40,888 nt of DNA from positions 1-40,888 of the forward strand of contig NZ_JPJG01000049.1 of the NCBI RefSeq assembly GCF_000765235.1, given 5' to 3'. Numbering within the stretch: position 1 is the stretch's first letter; every line of letters starts with the position of its first letter. The notes under the pieces are model-generated. The model worked only from the letters and a program-made list of their open reading frames with translations, did not search any database and was not told where the DNA came from. The translations under genes and the position numbers were made by a program. Shown here in pieces: positions 26,221 through 34,040 of this stretch. Origin of the DNA: Oscillibacter sp. ER4 (lineage in GTDB: Bacteria; Bacillota; Clostridia; Oscillospirales; Oscillospiraceae).

Positions 26221-26274
26221 ATGAAGAGCATTTTCGTTTTTGCATACTATTATTACTTTACTATGGATTCGTAG
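26221..26274 (+). CDS. Tyr/Phe-rich leader peptide of the aromatic operon
   Basis: The frame ATG 26221 to TAG 26272-26274 encodes MKSIFVFAYYYYFTMDS, 17 residues with four consecutive Tyr (9-12) and three Phe (5, 7, 13). GGAG at 26205-26208 lies 12 bases upstream, a somewhat long but usable spacing. No Trp codon is present. The composition parallels the enterobacterial pheA leader peptide. The peptide itself probably has no function; its translation is a sensor for charged tRNA-Tyr and tRNA-Phe. Stalling within the Phe/Tyr codons would cover RNA segment 1 (26235-26245), free segment 2 and allow the antiterminator to form. It is too short for standard gene callers. Confidence 0.85.
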   Translation: MKSIFVFAYYYYFTMDS

Positions 26275-26356
26275 TAAGGCTAATTTGTGATGCAAAGATG
26301 CAAAAAGGCTCTGAAAAGAGATTGCTTGATGCGGCACAGGTTAGACCTGTGCCGCA
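26235..26356 (+). promoter_or_regulatory. Ribosome-mediated transcription attenuator (segments 1-4)
   Basis: Four segments can be paired by hand. Segment 1 (26235-26245, inside the leader codons) pairs with 26290-26300 over 11 positions including two G-U. Segment 2 (CTAATTTGTGATGCA, 26280-26294) pairs with segment 3 (TGCGGCACAGGTTAG, 26330-26344) at 14 of 15 positions, three of them G-U. Segment 3 also pairs with segment 4 (26345-26356) as the terminator stem. Structures 1:2 and 2:3 exclude each other, as do 2:3 and 3:4. Segment 2 starts six bases after the leader stop codon, so a ribosome finishing the peptide would mask its beginning and favour termination. A GAAA-tetraloop hairpin (CTCT/AGAG, 26309-26320) lies between segments 2 and 3. 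Confidence 0.8.
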
Positions 26357-26362
26357 TTTTTT
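26329..26362 (+). terminator. Attenuator terminator before aroF
   Basis: ATGCGGCACAGGT (26329-26341) pairs perfectly with 26345-26357 around a TAG loop and is followed by a run of six T (26357-26362). It lies 42 bases before the aroF start codon, so it controls the whole operon. Confidence 0.9.
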
Positions 26363-26403
26363 CGTTGTGGCGATATTTCACGGTCAATAAGGAGGAAATT
26401 ATT

Positions 26404-27408
26404 ATGATCGTCGTACTCAAGCGTGGCGCAGAACAGGACAAGCGCGAGCAGCTTATCAACTGGCTCAAAAATCAGGGCCTTGGCGTGCACATCTCCGAGG
26501 GCGAGTACCAGACCGTGCTGGGCCTGATCGGCGACACGGCGCGCGTCGACATGGACCTGATCGAGAGTTTGAGCATCGTCGACTCCGTCAAGCGCGTGAC
26601 AGAGCCCTTCAAGTGCTGCAACCGCAAGTTCCATCCCGACGACATGATCGTGCAGGTGGGCGACGTCAAGGTCGGCGGCGGAAACTTCTGCATGATCGCG
26701 GGCCCGTGCTCGGTCGAATCCGAAGAGCAGATCGTCGCGGTCGCCAAGGCCGTGAAGGCCTCGGGCGCGAACATGCTGCGCGGCGGCGCATTCAAGCCCC
26801 GCACTTCTCCTTATGATTTCCAGGGCCTCAAGGCCGAGGGCATCGAGCTGCTGAAGATCGCCCGTCAGGAGACCGGCCTTCCCATCGTCACCGAGATCAT
26901 GGGCACGAATTACCTGCCGCTCTTTGAGGATGTGGACGTCATTCAGGTCGGCGCGCGCAATATGCAGAACTTCGACCTGCTGCGCGAGCTCGGCAAGCTG
27001 AGAAAGCCCATCCTCTTAAAGCGCGGCCTCGCCAGCACGCTCAAGGAGCTTTTAATGAGCGCGGAGTACATCATGGCCGGCGGCAACGAGCAGGTCATCC
27101 TCTGCGAGCGCGGCATTCGCACCTACGACGACTACACGAGAAACACACTCGACCTTGCGGCTGTGCCGATGCTCAAGGAGCTCACGCACCTGCCGGTCAT
27201 CGTCGACCCCAGCCACGCGACCGGCATTGCGCGCCTCGTGCGCCCGATGGCACTGGCTGCTGCCGCCTGCGGCTCTGACGGCCTCATCATCGAGGTGCAC
27301 AACGACCCCATTCATGCGCTGTGCGACGGCGCGCAATCCCTGCGCCCCGAGCAGTACGATGACCTCGCCAAGGCTGTGCGCCGCGTGAGAAAGGCGGTGG
27401 CAGAATGA
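26404..27408 (+). CDS. aroF: 3-deoxy-7-phosphoheptulonate (DAHP) synthase, AroF/type I-beta with regulatory domain
   Basis: The 334-residue enzyme condenses phosphoenolpyruvate and erythrose 4-phosphate, the first shikimate pathway step. An N-terminal ferredoxin-like regulatory domain (about 1-75, [12 protein letters not shown]) precedes the barrel, as in the Thermotoga-type feedback-controlled enzymes. The barrel contains GPCSVES and the PEP/metal-site motif K131-PRTS-135. In Thermotoga this domain mediates Tyr inhibition, so Tyr feedback is an inference. AAGGAGG (26389-26395) selects ATG 26404; the longer frame from 26287 runs back through the attenuator and is rejected. Its stop overlaps tyrA by four bases. 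Expression is governed by the Tyr/Phe attenuator. Confidence 0.95.
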   Translation: MIVVLKRGAEQDKREQLINWLKNQGLGVHISEGEYQTVLGLIGDTARVDMDLIESLSIVDSVKRVTEPFKCCNRKFHPDDMIVQVGDVKVGGGNFCMIAGPCSVESEEQIVAVAKAVKASGANMLRGGAFKPRTSPYDFQGLKAEGIELLKIARQETGLPIVTEIMGTNYLPLFEDVDVIQVGARNMQNFDLLRELGKLRKPILLKRGLASTLKELLMSAEYIMAGGNEQVILCERGIRTYDDYTRNTLDLAAVPMLKELTHLPVIVDPSHATGIARLVRPMALAAAACGSDGLIIEVHNDPIHALCDGAQSLRPEQYDDLAKAVRRVRKAVAE

Positions 27409-28235
27409 CCGCCGGCATCGTCGGTCTCGGCCTGATTGGCGGCTCGCTCGCCAAGGCATACCACGAGGCGGGCGAGCGTGTGCTCGCCCACGACATCGAC
27501 CGCGATGTCTTGTCGTTCGCCGTCATCAGCGGCGCGGTGGACGAGGCGCTGACGGACGAGACGATGGCAGAGTGCGATGTCATCCTGCTGGCCGTCCGAC
27601 CCGCGGCGGCGGTCGAATGGCTCAAAAATCACGCGGCAAAGATCGACAAGCACACGGTCGTCATCGACTGCTGCGGCACCAAGCGCAAGGTATGCGCGGC
27701 GTGCTTCCCAATCGCCGAGCAGTACGGCATTACGTACCTTGGCGGTCACCCGATGGCGGGCACGCAGTTCTCGGGCTTCAAGTACGCCAAGGCGAACCTC
27801 TTCGTGGGCGCGCCGATGGTGCTCGTGCCGCCGCGCTTTGACGACATTGAATTACTCAGCCATGTGAAAGACCTGCTCTCGCCCGCGGGCTTTGGGAGCT
27901 ACTCCGTCACAACCGCCGAGCAGCACGACGAGATGATCGCCTTCACCTCGCAGCTGGCGCATGTGGCGTCCAACGCCTACATCAAGAGCCCCACGGCGAA
28001 AAAGCACAAGGGCTTTTCCGCCGGCAGCTACAAGGATATGACGCGCGTTGCATGGCTCGCGCCGCACATGTGGGCGGAGCTCTTCATGGAAAACAAGGAA
28101 TTCCTGCTCAAGGAGATCGACTGCTACATCGAGCACCTGAGCGAATACAAGACCGCCATGGAAAATGACGACGAAGAGACCCTTATCCGACTTCTGGACG
28201 AGGGCAAGAAGAGAAAGGAAGAGGTGGACGGCTGA
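27405..28235 (+). CDS. tyrA: Prephenate dehydrogenase
   Basis: The 276-residue NAD(P)-dependent enzyme oxidatively decarboxylates prephenate to 4-hydroxyphenylpyruvate on the tyrosine branch. The N-terminal Rossmann motif is G4-IVGLGLIGG-13. DCCGTKR (near residue 90) and GGHPMAGTQFSGF (near 108-120) contain the catalytic His and prephenate contacts. No C-terminal ACT domain is present; the protein ends near the normal end of the catalytic part, so direct feedback by Tyr would have to use another site. ATG overlaps the aroF stop (ATGA, 27405-27408), and its stop overlaps the aroB start (TGATG), indicating coupled translation. Confidence 0.94.
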   Translation: MTAGIVGLGLIGGSLAKAYHEAGERVLAHDIDRDVLSFAVISGAVDEALTDETMAECDVILLAVRPAAAVEWLKNHAAKIDKHTVVIDCCGTKRKVCAACFPIAEQYGITYLGGHPMAGTQFSGFKYAKANLFVGAPMVLVPPRFDDIELLSHVKDLLSPAGFGSYSVTTAEQHDEMIAFTSQLAHVASNAYIKSPTAKKHKGFSAGSYKDMTRVAWLAPHMWAELFMENKEFLLKEIDCYIEHLSEYKTAMENDDEETLIRLLDEGKKRKEEVDG

Positions 28236-29293
28236 TGCGAAGCATCCATATCAAGGCCTCGCGCGAATACGACGTGCTGGTCGAGCGCGGCTTACTCGAC
28301 CGCGCGGGCGAGCTTCTCCGGGAGGTCAGCGCCCCCGGCATGGCCGCCATCGTGTCGGACGACACGGTCTACGCGCTCTACGGCGAGCGCACGGTCAAGG
28401 CGCTTGAAAAGGCGGGCTACCGCGTGCACTCCTTTGTCTTCCCCGCGGGCGAGGGGAGCAAGAACCTCTCGACCTACGCCGATGTGCTGCACTTCCTCGG
28501 TGAGCACCGCTTCAGCCGCAGCGACGTGGTCGTTGCGCTCGGCGGCGGCGTGGTGGGCGACCTCGCGGGCTTTGCCGCGGCGACGTATCAGCGCGGCATG
28601 GGCTTTGCCCAGATCCCGACGACGCTGCTGGCCGCGGTCGATTCGTCCGTCGGCGGCAAGACCGCCGTCGACCTGCCCACGGGCAAGAATCAGGCGGGCA
28701 GCTTCTATCAGCCCTGCATCGTGATCTGCGATCCCAACACGCTCGAAACGCTGCCCGAGGAGCAGTACCGCTGCGGCTGCGCCGAGATCATCAAGTATTC
28801 GATGCTCGGCAATGCAGCGTTCTTTGAAGAACTCTGCAAAACGCCCGTGCGTGAGCAGTACGAGCACGTCATCGAGGTCTGCGTGCAGATGAAGCGCGAC
28901 ATCGTCGGCGCGGACGAGTACGACCTCGGCCGCCGCCGCACGCTGAACTTGGGCCACACGTTTGGTCACGCGGTGGAGCAGTGCAGCGATTTTTCTCTTC
29001 TGCACGGCGAGGCGGTCGCCATCGGCATGGCGACGGTCACGCGCGCGGCAGTCAAGCGCGGCATTTGCGGCGAAGAGACGCTGGCGCGCCTGTTCGACAT
29101 TCTGCACCGCTATGGTCTGCCGACTGAGACGGGCTACGAACTCGACAAGCTCTATGAGGCCGAGCTCGTCGACAAGAAGATTTCCGGCGGCAAGATGCAC
29201 CTCATCGTGCCGGAAAAGATCGGTCAGGTGCGCATGGAGACGATCCCCGTCGAAGCCCTGCGCGACTGGATGCAGGACGGTGGCATCCGATGA
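28235..29293 (+). CDS. aroB: 3-dehydroquinate synthase
   Basis: The 352-residue NAD- and Zn-dependent enzyme converts DAHP to 3-dehydroquinate, the second pathway step. The NAD-binding motif GGGVVGDLAGF begins at residue 103. Zn ligands are visible as the Glu in CGCAEIIKYSML, the His in LGHTFGHAVE and the His in LLHGEAVAIGM. The loop SSVGGKTAVDLPTGKNQAG is the standard substrate-binding stretch. Length is normal. It starts one base inside the tyrA stop and ends in an ATGA overlap with aroA. Confidence 0.96.
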   Translation: MRSIHIKASREYDVLVERGLLDRAGELLREVSAPGMAAIVSDDTVYALYGERTVKALEKAGYRVHSFVFPAGEGSKNLSTYADVLHFLGEHRFSRSDVVVALGGGVVGDLAGFAAATYQRGMGFAQIPTTLLAAVDSSVGGKTAVDLPTGKNQAGSFYQPCIVICDPNTLETLPEEQYRCGCAEIIKYSMLGNAAFFEELCKTPVREQYEHVIEVCVQMKRDIVGADEYDLGRRRTLNLGHTFGHAVEQCSDFSLLHGEAVAIGMATVTRAAVKRGICGEETLARLFDILHRYGLPTETGYELDKLYEAELVDKKISGGKMHLIVPEKIGQVRMETIPVEALRDWMQDGGIR

Positions 29294-30546
29294 AAAGAAC
29301 CATCATACCCGGCGCGCGCACGGGACGTGTGCGCATCCCGGCATCCAAATCGCAGGCGCACCGGCTGCTGATCTGCGCGGCGCTCGGCGAGGAGAAGACC
29401 GAGGTCGTCTGCGACGGCATTTCCGCCGATATCGCGGCCACGGCGAAGTGCCTGAGCGCGCTCGGCGCGAAAATTGAAGAAATGGAGACGGGCTTTCTCG
29501 TCTCTCCAATCAAAAAAGTGCCCGAGGGGCGCTGCGACCTCTACTGCGGCGAGAGCGGGTCGACGCTGCGCTTCCTGCTGCCCATCGTCGGCGCGCTCGG
29601 CGCGCAGGCGGTATTCCACCGCGAGGGGCGGCTGCCCCAGCGCCCGCTCGCCCCGCTGGATAGCGTTTTAAAAGAGCATGGCATGACGCTCCGCGAGGAC
29701 GGCGACCTGCTGTATTGCAGTGGACAGCTGATCGGGGGAAACTATACGATCGCAGGCAATGTGTCCTCTCAATATATTTCGGGCCTTCTCATGGCGCTGC
29801 CGCTGCTGATCAGAGACAGTCTTCTTATGGTGTCCGGCCCGCTGGAATCCGCGGCTTACGTCGCCATGACGGAGGATGCACTTCAGCTTTCCAAGCTGAC
29901 CATCCCCAAAATGGGGGCGATGTGGGCGATTCCCGGTCAGCAGAGATGTCATCTGCCGAAGCGCACGGTCGTCGAGGGCGACTGGTCGAACACGGCGTTC
30001 TTCCTCTGCATGGGTGCGCTGTCGAAAGAGGGCGTGACCGTCGAGGGGCTGAATTTGCAGTCCTCGCAGGGCGACCGCGGCGTGCTGGACGTTTTGCGCC
30101 GGTTCGGCGCGGAAGTCACGGAGCACGGCGACGCCGTGACGGTCAGGCGCGGCGCGCTGCATGGCGTGATGATCGACGCCGCGCCCATCCCCGACCTCAT
30201 CCCCGTGCTGAGTGTCGTTGCGTCGGTCGCAGAGGGGGAGACGCGAGTCGAAAACGCCTACCGGCTGCGGCTCAAGGAGTCCGACCGCCTCAAGAGCACG
30301 GCGAATCTCCTGCGCGCGCTCGGCGGACAAGTCGAAGAGAAAGAAGACGGCCTTGTCATCACGGGTGTTCCCGCGCTGCACGGCGGCGCGGTCGAAACGC
30401 AGAACGACCATCGCCTCGCGATGTCTGCCGCCACGGCGGCCTGCGCCGCGACGGGCGAGATCACAGTCGACAACGACGGCTGCGTGGCAAAGTCCTATCC
30501 CCGCTTTTGGGAGGATTTTAGCAGCTTGAAAGGAGAAGGTTTATGA
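29290..30546 (+). CDS. aroA: 5-enolpyruvylshikimate-3-phosphate (EPSP) synthase
   Basis: The 418-residue enzyme transfers the enolpyruvyl group of PEP to shikimate 3-phosphate. Recognisable regions are KSQAHRLLICAAL (about 15-27), the PEP-binding loop GESGSTLRFLLP (about 86-97), RLKESDRLKSTANLLRALGG (about 324-343) and NDHRLAMSAATAA (about 374-386). Length is slightly under the usual 427 but all sites are present. Both ends overlap neighbours (aroB by 4 bases and aroC by 4 bases), so it is translationally coupled within the operon. AAGGAGAAGG near its end serves as ribosome-binding site for aroC. Confidence 0.96.
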   Translation: MKRTIIPGARTGRVRIPASKSQAHRLLICAALGEEKTEVVCDGISADIAATAKCLSALGAKIEEMETGFLVSPIKKVPEGRCDLYCGESGSTLRFLLPIVGALGAQAVFHREGRLPQRPLAPLDSVLKEHGMTLREDGDLLYCSGQLIGGNYTIAGNVSSQYISGLLMALPLLIRDSLLMVSGPLESAAYVAMTEDALQLSKLTIPKMGAMWAIPGQQRCHLPKRTVVEGDWSNTAFFLCMGALSKEGVTVEGLNLQSSQGDRGVLDVLRRFGAEVTEHGDAVTVRRGALHGVMIDAAPIPDLIPVLSVVASVAEGETRVENAYRLRLKESDRLKSTANLLRALGGQVEEKEDGLVITGVPALHGGAVETQNDHRLAMSAATAACAATGEITVDNDGCVAKSYPRFWEDFSSLKGEGL

Positions 30547-31613
30547 GCAGCACCTACGGCGAAAATCTGCATTTGACCATCTTCGGCCAGTCGCATTCCC
30601 CTGCCATCGGCGTGACGGTCGAGGGCATCCCCGCGGGCGAGAAAGTTGATCTGGACGAGCTCCAGCGCTTTCTGAATCGCCGTGCGCCGGGCAAAAACGT
30701 CTGGTCGACGCCGCGCAAGGAGGCCGACGCGCCGGAGATCCTCTCCGGCCTTGTGAACGGCTATACCTGCGGCGCGCCGCTCACGGCCATCATCCGCAAT
30801 ACGAACACCCGCTCGCAGGATTACGCGAATCTTGCTGTCACGCCGCGCCCCGGTCACGCGGACTACACCGCCGAGGTCAAATACGGCGGCTATCAGGACC
30901 GCGCGGGCGGCGGACACTTTTCAGGCCGCTTGACCGCGCCGTTGTGCATCGCGGGCGGTATCTGCCTGCAAATTCTCGCGCGCGAAGGAATCACGCTTGT
31001 GAGCCGCATCGCCTCCATTGCGGGCATTACTGACGAAGGAGAGCTGACAGGCTCGCTTGCAGGCAAGGAGTTCCCCGTCGTCAGCGATGCGCGCGGCGAG
31101 GAGATGCGCGAAGCCATCGCGGCGGCGCGCGAGGCTGGTGACAGCGTCGGCGGCGTCATCGAATGCGCAATTTTCGGCGCGCCCGCGGGCCTTGGCGATC
31201 CGATGTTCGGCGGTATGGAAAATCGCATCGCCTCGGCGGTTTTCGGCATTCCGGCGGTCAAGGGCGTTGAGTTCGGCGCGGGCTTTGGCGTGGCGAGCCT
31301 TCGCGGCAGCGAGGATAACGACGCCTTTACGGTCGAAAACGGCAAGATCATCACTGAGACGAACCATTGCGGCGGCATTCTTGGCGGTATCTCGAACGGC
31401 ATGCCCATCGTGTTCCGCGCGGCGTTCAAGCCGACGCCATCCATTGCGCGCGAGCAGCAGAGCGTCAATTTGCAGACGATGGTGCCGGAGAAGATGGCCG
31501 TCACGGGCCGCCACGACCCGTGCATCGTGCCGCGCGCCGTGCCCTGTGTGGAGGCGGCGGCCGCCATCGCGGTCTATGATGCGTATCTATCGCGCAAAAA
31601 GGAAATGAGGTAA
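30543..31613 (+). CDS. aroC: Chorismate synthase
   Basis: The 356-residue FMN-dependent enzyme produces chorismate by phosphate elimination from EPSP. The N-terminal signature is GQSHSPAIGVTVEGIPAGE, followed by RRAPGKNVWSTPRKEAD. Further signatures are YQDRAGGGHFSGRLTA and, near the C-terminus, RHDPCIVPRAVPCVEA with the conserved His and Arg residues. Full length. It shares ATGA with aroA at 30543-30546 and ends six bases before pheA. It supplies chorismate directly to the fused chorismate mutase encoded next. Confidence 0.97.
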   Translation: MSSTYGENLHLTIFGQSHSPAIGVTVEGIPAGEKVDLDELQRFLNRRAPGKNVWSTPRKEADAPEILSGLVNGYTCGAPLTAIIRNTNTRSQDYANLAVTPRPGHADYTAEVKYGGYQDRAGGGHFSGRLTAPLCIAGGICLQILAREGITLVSRIASIAGITDEGELTGSLAGKEFPVVSDARGEEMREAIAAAREAGDSVGGVIECAIFGAPAGLGDPMFGGMENRIASAVFGIPAVKGVEFGAGFGVASLRGSEDNDAFTVENGKIITETNHCGGILGGISNGMPIVFRAAFKPTPSIAREQQSVNLQTMVPEKMAVTGRHDPCIVPRAVPCVEAAAAIAVYDAYLSRKKEMR

Positions 31614-31619
31614 GGGAAC

Positions 31620-32762
31620 ATGGACTTAAACGACTATCGAAAAGAGATCGACAGCATCGACGATCAGCTCATCGCGCTCTTTGCCCAGCGCATGGAGACC
31701 GCTGAAAAGATCGCGGAATATAAAAAGGCCAACGGCCTGCGCGTGCTCGATGCGCGCCGCGAGAAGGAGAAAATGCGCGAGATTCTGGACAAAACGCCGG
31801 ACGACCTGCGCGAATACGTCTCCTCGCTCTACTCCCTCATTTTCGAGCTGAGCCGCAGCCGCCAGAGCTGTCTTCTCGGCACGAAGGGTGATCTGCCCGC
31901 GAAAATTGCCGAGGCCATCGAAAAGACGCCGCAGCTCTTTCCCGAGGACGCCGCCGTCGCCTGTCAGGGCGTGGAGGGCGCGTATTCCGAGCAGGCGTGC
32001 GAGCGGCTGTTCAAGCGCCCGAGCACGTTCTTTTTCAGTTCCTTCGAGGCGGTGTTCTCCGCCATTGAAAAGGGCCTCTGCCGCTACGGCGTGCTGCCGC
32101 TGGAAAACAGCACGGCGGGCAGCGTGAACGCGGTCTACGACTTGATGACGCAGCACAACTTCCGCATCGTGCGCTCGGTGCGCATCAAGGTTGACCATAA
32201 TCTTCTCGCCAATCCCGGTGCGAAGCTCGAAAACATCCGTGAGATCTACTCACATGAACAGGCCATCAGCCAGTGCGCACACTTTTTACAGGGGCTTCCC
32301 AATGTGAAGGTCATCCGCTGCGAAAATACCGCGGTGGCGGCGCGCATGGTGGCTGAGTCCGGCCGCGACGATGTGGCGGCGCTGTCGTCCCGCGCATGCA
32401 GAGAGCTCTACGGCCTTGACTGCCTCGCCGCCTCTGTGCAGGATCAGGGCAATAACTTCACGCGCTTCATCTGCATTGCGAAAAACCTCGAAATTTACCC
32501 CGGTGCAGACCGCACGAGCCTGATGATGGTGCTGCCGCACCACCCCGGTTCGCTCTACAAGGTGCTCTCGCGTTTCAACGCGCTCGGCGTCAACATGAAC
32601 AAGCTCGAGAGCCGCCCGATGCCGGACCGCAACTTCGAGTTCATGTTTTACTTCGACCTTGAAACCTCGGTCTATGCCCCGCAGTTCACCCAGCTCATGG
32701 GCGAGCTGCCCGAGCTGTGCGAGGAGTTCACGTATCTTGGCTCTTACAGTGAGGTGGTTTGA
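31620..32762 (+). CDS. pheA: Bifunctional chorismate mutase/prephenate dehydratase with ACT domain (P-protein)
   Basis: The 380-residue protein carries three parts. An AroQ-type chorismate mutase (about 1-80: DYRKEIDSIDDQLIALFAQR and RREKEKMREIL) makes prephenate. A prephenate dehydratase (about 113-290), opening QGVEGAYSEQAC and ending NNFTRF (278-283), makes phenylpyruvate. A C-terminal ACT domain (about 299-375) has the ESRP motif at 330-333 that binds Phe in feedback-inhibited relatives. The mutase also serves tyrA, which lacks its own. Start ATG 31620 follows a weak AAGGGAA. The next gene begins directly after its stop. Confidence 0.95.
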   Translation: MDLNDYRKEIDSIDDQLIALFAQRMETAEKIAEYKKANGLRVLDARREKEKMREILDKTPDDLREYVSSLYSLIFELSRSRQSCLLGTKGDLPAKIAEAIEKTPQLFPEDAAVACQGVEGAYSEQACERLFKRPSTFFFSSFEAVFSAIEKGLCRYGVLPLENSTAGSVNAVYDLMTQHNFRIVRSVRIKVDHNLLANPGAKLENIREIYSHEQAISQCAHFLQGLPNVKVIRCENTAVAARMVAESGRDDVAALSSRACRELYGLDCLAASVQDQGNNFTRFICIAKNLEIYPGADRTSLMMVLPHHPGSLYKVLSRFNALGVNMNKLESRPMPDRNFEFMFYFDLETSVYAPQFTQLMGELPELCEEFTYLGSYSEVV

Positions 32763-33983
32763 ATGAAGCGCTGCGGATTACTCGGTGAAAAGCTCGGCCA
32801 CAGCTATTCGCCCGCTATCCACGCGGAGCTGGCGGACTATGAATACCGGCTCTATGAGGTCGCGCCCGAAAAGCTCGGCGAATTTCTGACGGGCGGCGGC
32901 TTTGACGGCATGAACGTCACCATTCCCTATAAAAAGGCCGTCATCCCGTACTGCGCAGAGCTTTCACCCATTGCGCAAAAACTCCAGAGTGTGAACGTGC
33001 TGGTCAGGCGCGAGGACGGCACGCTGTACGGCGACAACGCCGATGCCTACGGCTTTGCCGGTATGGTCAGGGCGAGCGGCATTCAGATCGATGGCAAAAA
33101 GACGCTCGTGCTCGGCTCCGGCGGCGCCTCCTCGACGGTCTGTGCCGTGCTCGAGGAGATGGGCGCGCGCAGCGTGACCATCATCTCCCGCAAGGGGGAG
33201 GACAACTACAACAATCTGGATCGTCACGCGGACGCGGAGGTCATCGTGAACACCACGCCCGTCGGCATGTACCCGAACTGCGGCGTGTCGCCCGTCGACC
33301 TGTCGCTCTTCCCGAAGCTCGAGGGTGTGCTCGATATCGTCTACAACCCCGCGCGTACAGCGTTTGTCTTGCAGGCGGAAAGGCTCGGCATTCCTTATAT
33401 GAGCGGGCTCTACATGCTCGTCGCGCAGGCTAAGCGCACGGCGGAGGTCTTTGAAAACCGCGACATCCCCGACAGCGAGACCGAGCGCATCTGGAAAAAG
33501 CTGAGCCTTGAGATGCAGAACATCGTGCTCGTCGGCATGCCCGGCAGCGGCAAGAGCACCGTTGCCGCGCGCCTTGCTGAGAAGCTTGACCGCATCGCGC
33601 TTGACAGCGACGCCGAGATCGAAGAGAAAAACGGTATGAGCTGTGCCCAGCTCATCGAAAAGCACGGCGAGGCGGAATTCCGAAAGCTCGAGAGCGAGGC
33701 CATTGCCGAACTCGGCAAGCGCTCGGGCGCAGTCATCGCCACAGGCGGCGGCTGTGTGACGCGGGAGGAGAACTATGACCTTCTGCACCAGAACGGCATT
33801 ATCTTCTGGCTGGAGCGCGATGTCAGTAAGCTGCCGCGCGAGGGGAGACCTCTTTCCGCGGGCGACCTTGCGGCGATGTACGACAGGCGCAAGGCCTGCT
33901 ACGAAAGATTTGCCGACCACATCGTCGACAACAACGGCACAGTGGAAGATACCGTGCAGGCAATTTTGGATTGCCTGAAATAA
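32763..33983 (+). CDS. aroE-aroK: Shikimate dehydrogenase-shikimate kinase fusion
   Basis: This 406-residue protein fuses two pathway enzymes. The N-terminal domain (about 1-245) is shikimate dehydrogenase: GHSYSPAIHAEL, NVTIPYK with catalytic Lys57, GDNADAYG with Asp94 (usually GxNTD), and NADP-binding GSGGASST. The C-terminal domain (about 252-406) is shikimate kinase: P-loop GMPGSGKST (258-266), substrate-binding DSD near 282-284, ATGGGC near 327, and the lid REGRPL (359-364). Fusing the reductase to the next enzyme but one in the chain lets shikimate pass directly to phosphorylation. ATG follows the pheA TGA with no gap, so translation is probably by re-initiation. It is the last gene of the operon; a terminator follows. 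Confidence 0.95.
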   Translation: MKRCGLLGEKLGHSYSPAIHAELADYEYRLYEVAPEKLGEFLTGGGFDGMNVTIPYKKAVIPYCAELSPIAQKLQSVNVLVRREDGTLYGDNADAYGFAGMVRASGIQIDGKKTLVLGSGGASSTVCAVLEEMGARSVTIISRKGEDNYNNLDRHADAEVIVNTTPVGMYPNCGVSPVDLSLFPKLEGVLDIVYNPARTAFVLQAERLGIPYMSGLYMLVAQAKRTAEVFENRDIPDSETERIWKKLSLEMQNIVLVGMPGSGKSTVAARLAEKLDRIALDSDAEIEEKNGMSCAQLIEKHGEAEFRKLESEAIAELGKRSGAVIATGGGCVTREENYDLLHQNGIIFWLERDVSKLPREGRPLSAGDLAAMYDRRKACYERFADHIVDNNGTVEDTVQAILDCLK

Positions 33984-33987
33984 AGGA

Positions 33988-34025
33988 CAAAACTGCCCGC
34001 CGCAATTTTGCGGCGGGCAGTTTTT
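33988..34025. terminator. Bidirectional terminator after the aromatic operon
   Basis: AAACTGCCCGCCGCA (33990-34004) pairs perfectly with 34009-34023 around a 4-base loop. A-run and T-run on the two sides allow it to stop the plus-strand aromatic operon and the small minus-strand gene ending at 34041. Confidence 0.9.
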
Positions 34026-34040
34026 GCGCGATGGCGGCAG

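Noticed and set aside
26287-26403. Upstream extension of aroF to ATG 26287
   Set aside because: The extension translates the attenuator hairpin, has no ribosome-binding site and lacks family similarity; AAGGAGG before 26404 decides the start.
26188-26403. T-box riboswitch upstream of aroF
   Set aside because: No T-box consensus (AGGGTGG-like element) or specifier-loop layout is visible; the leader peptide model explains the sequence fully.
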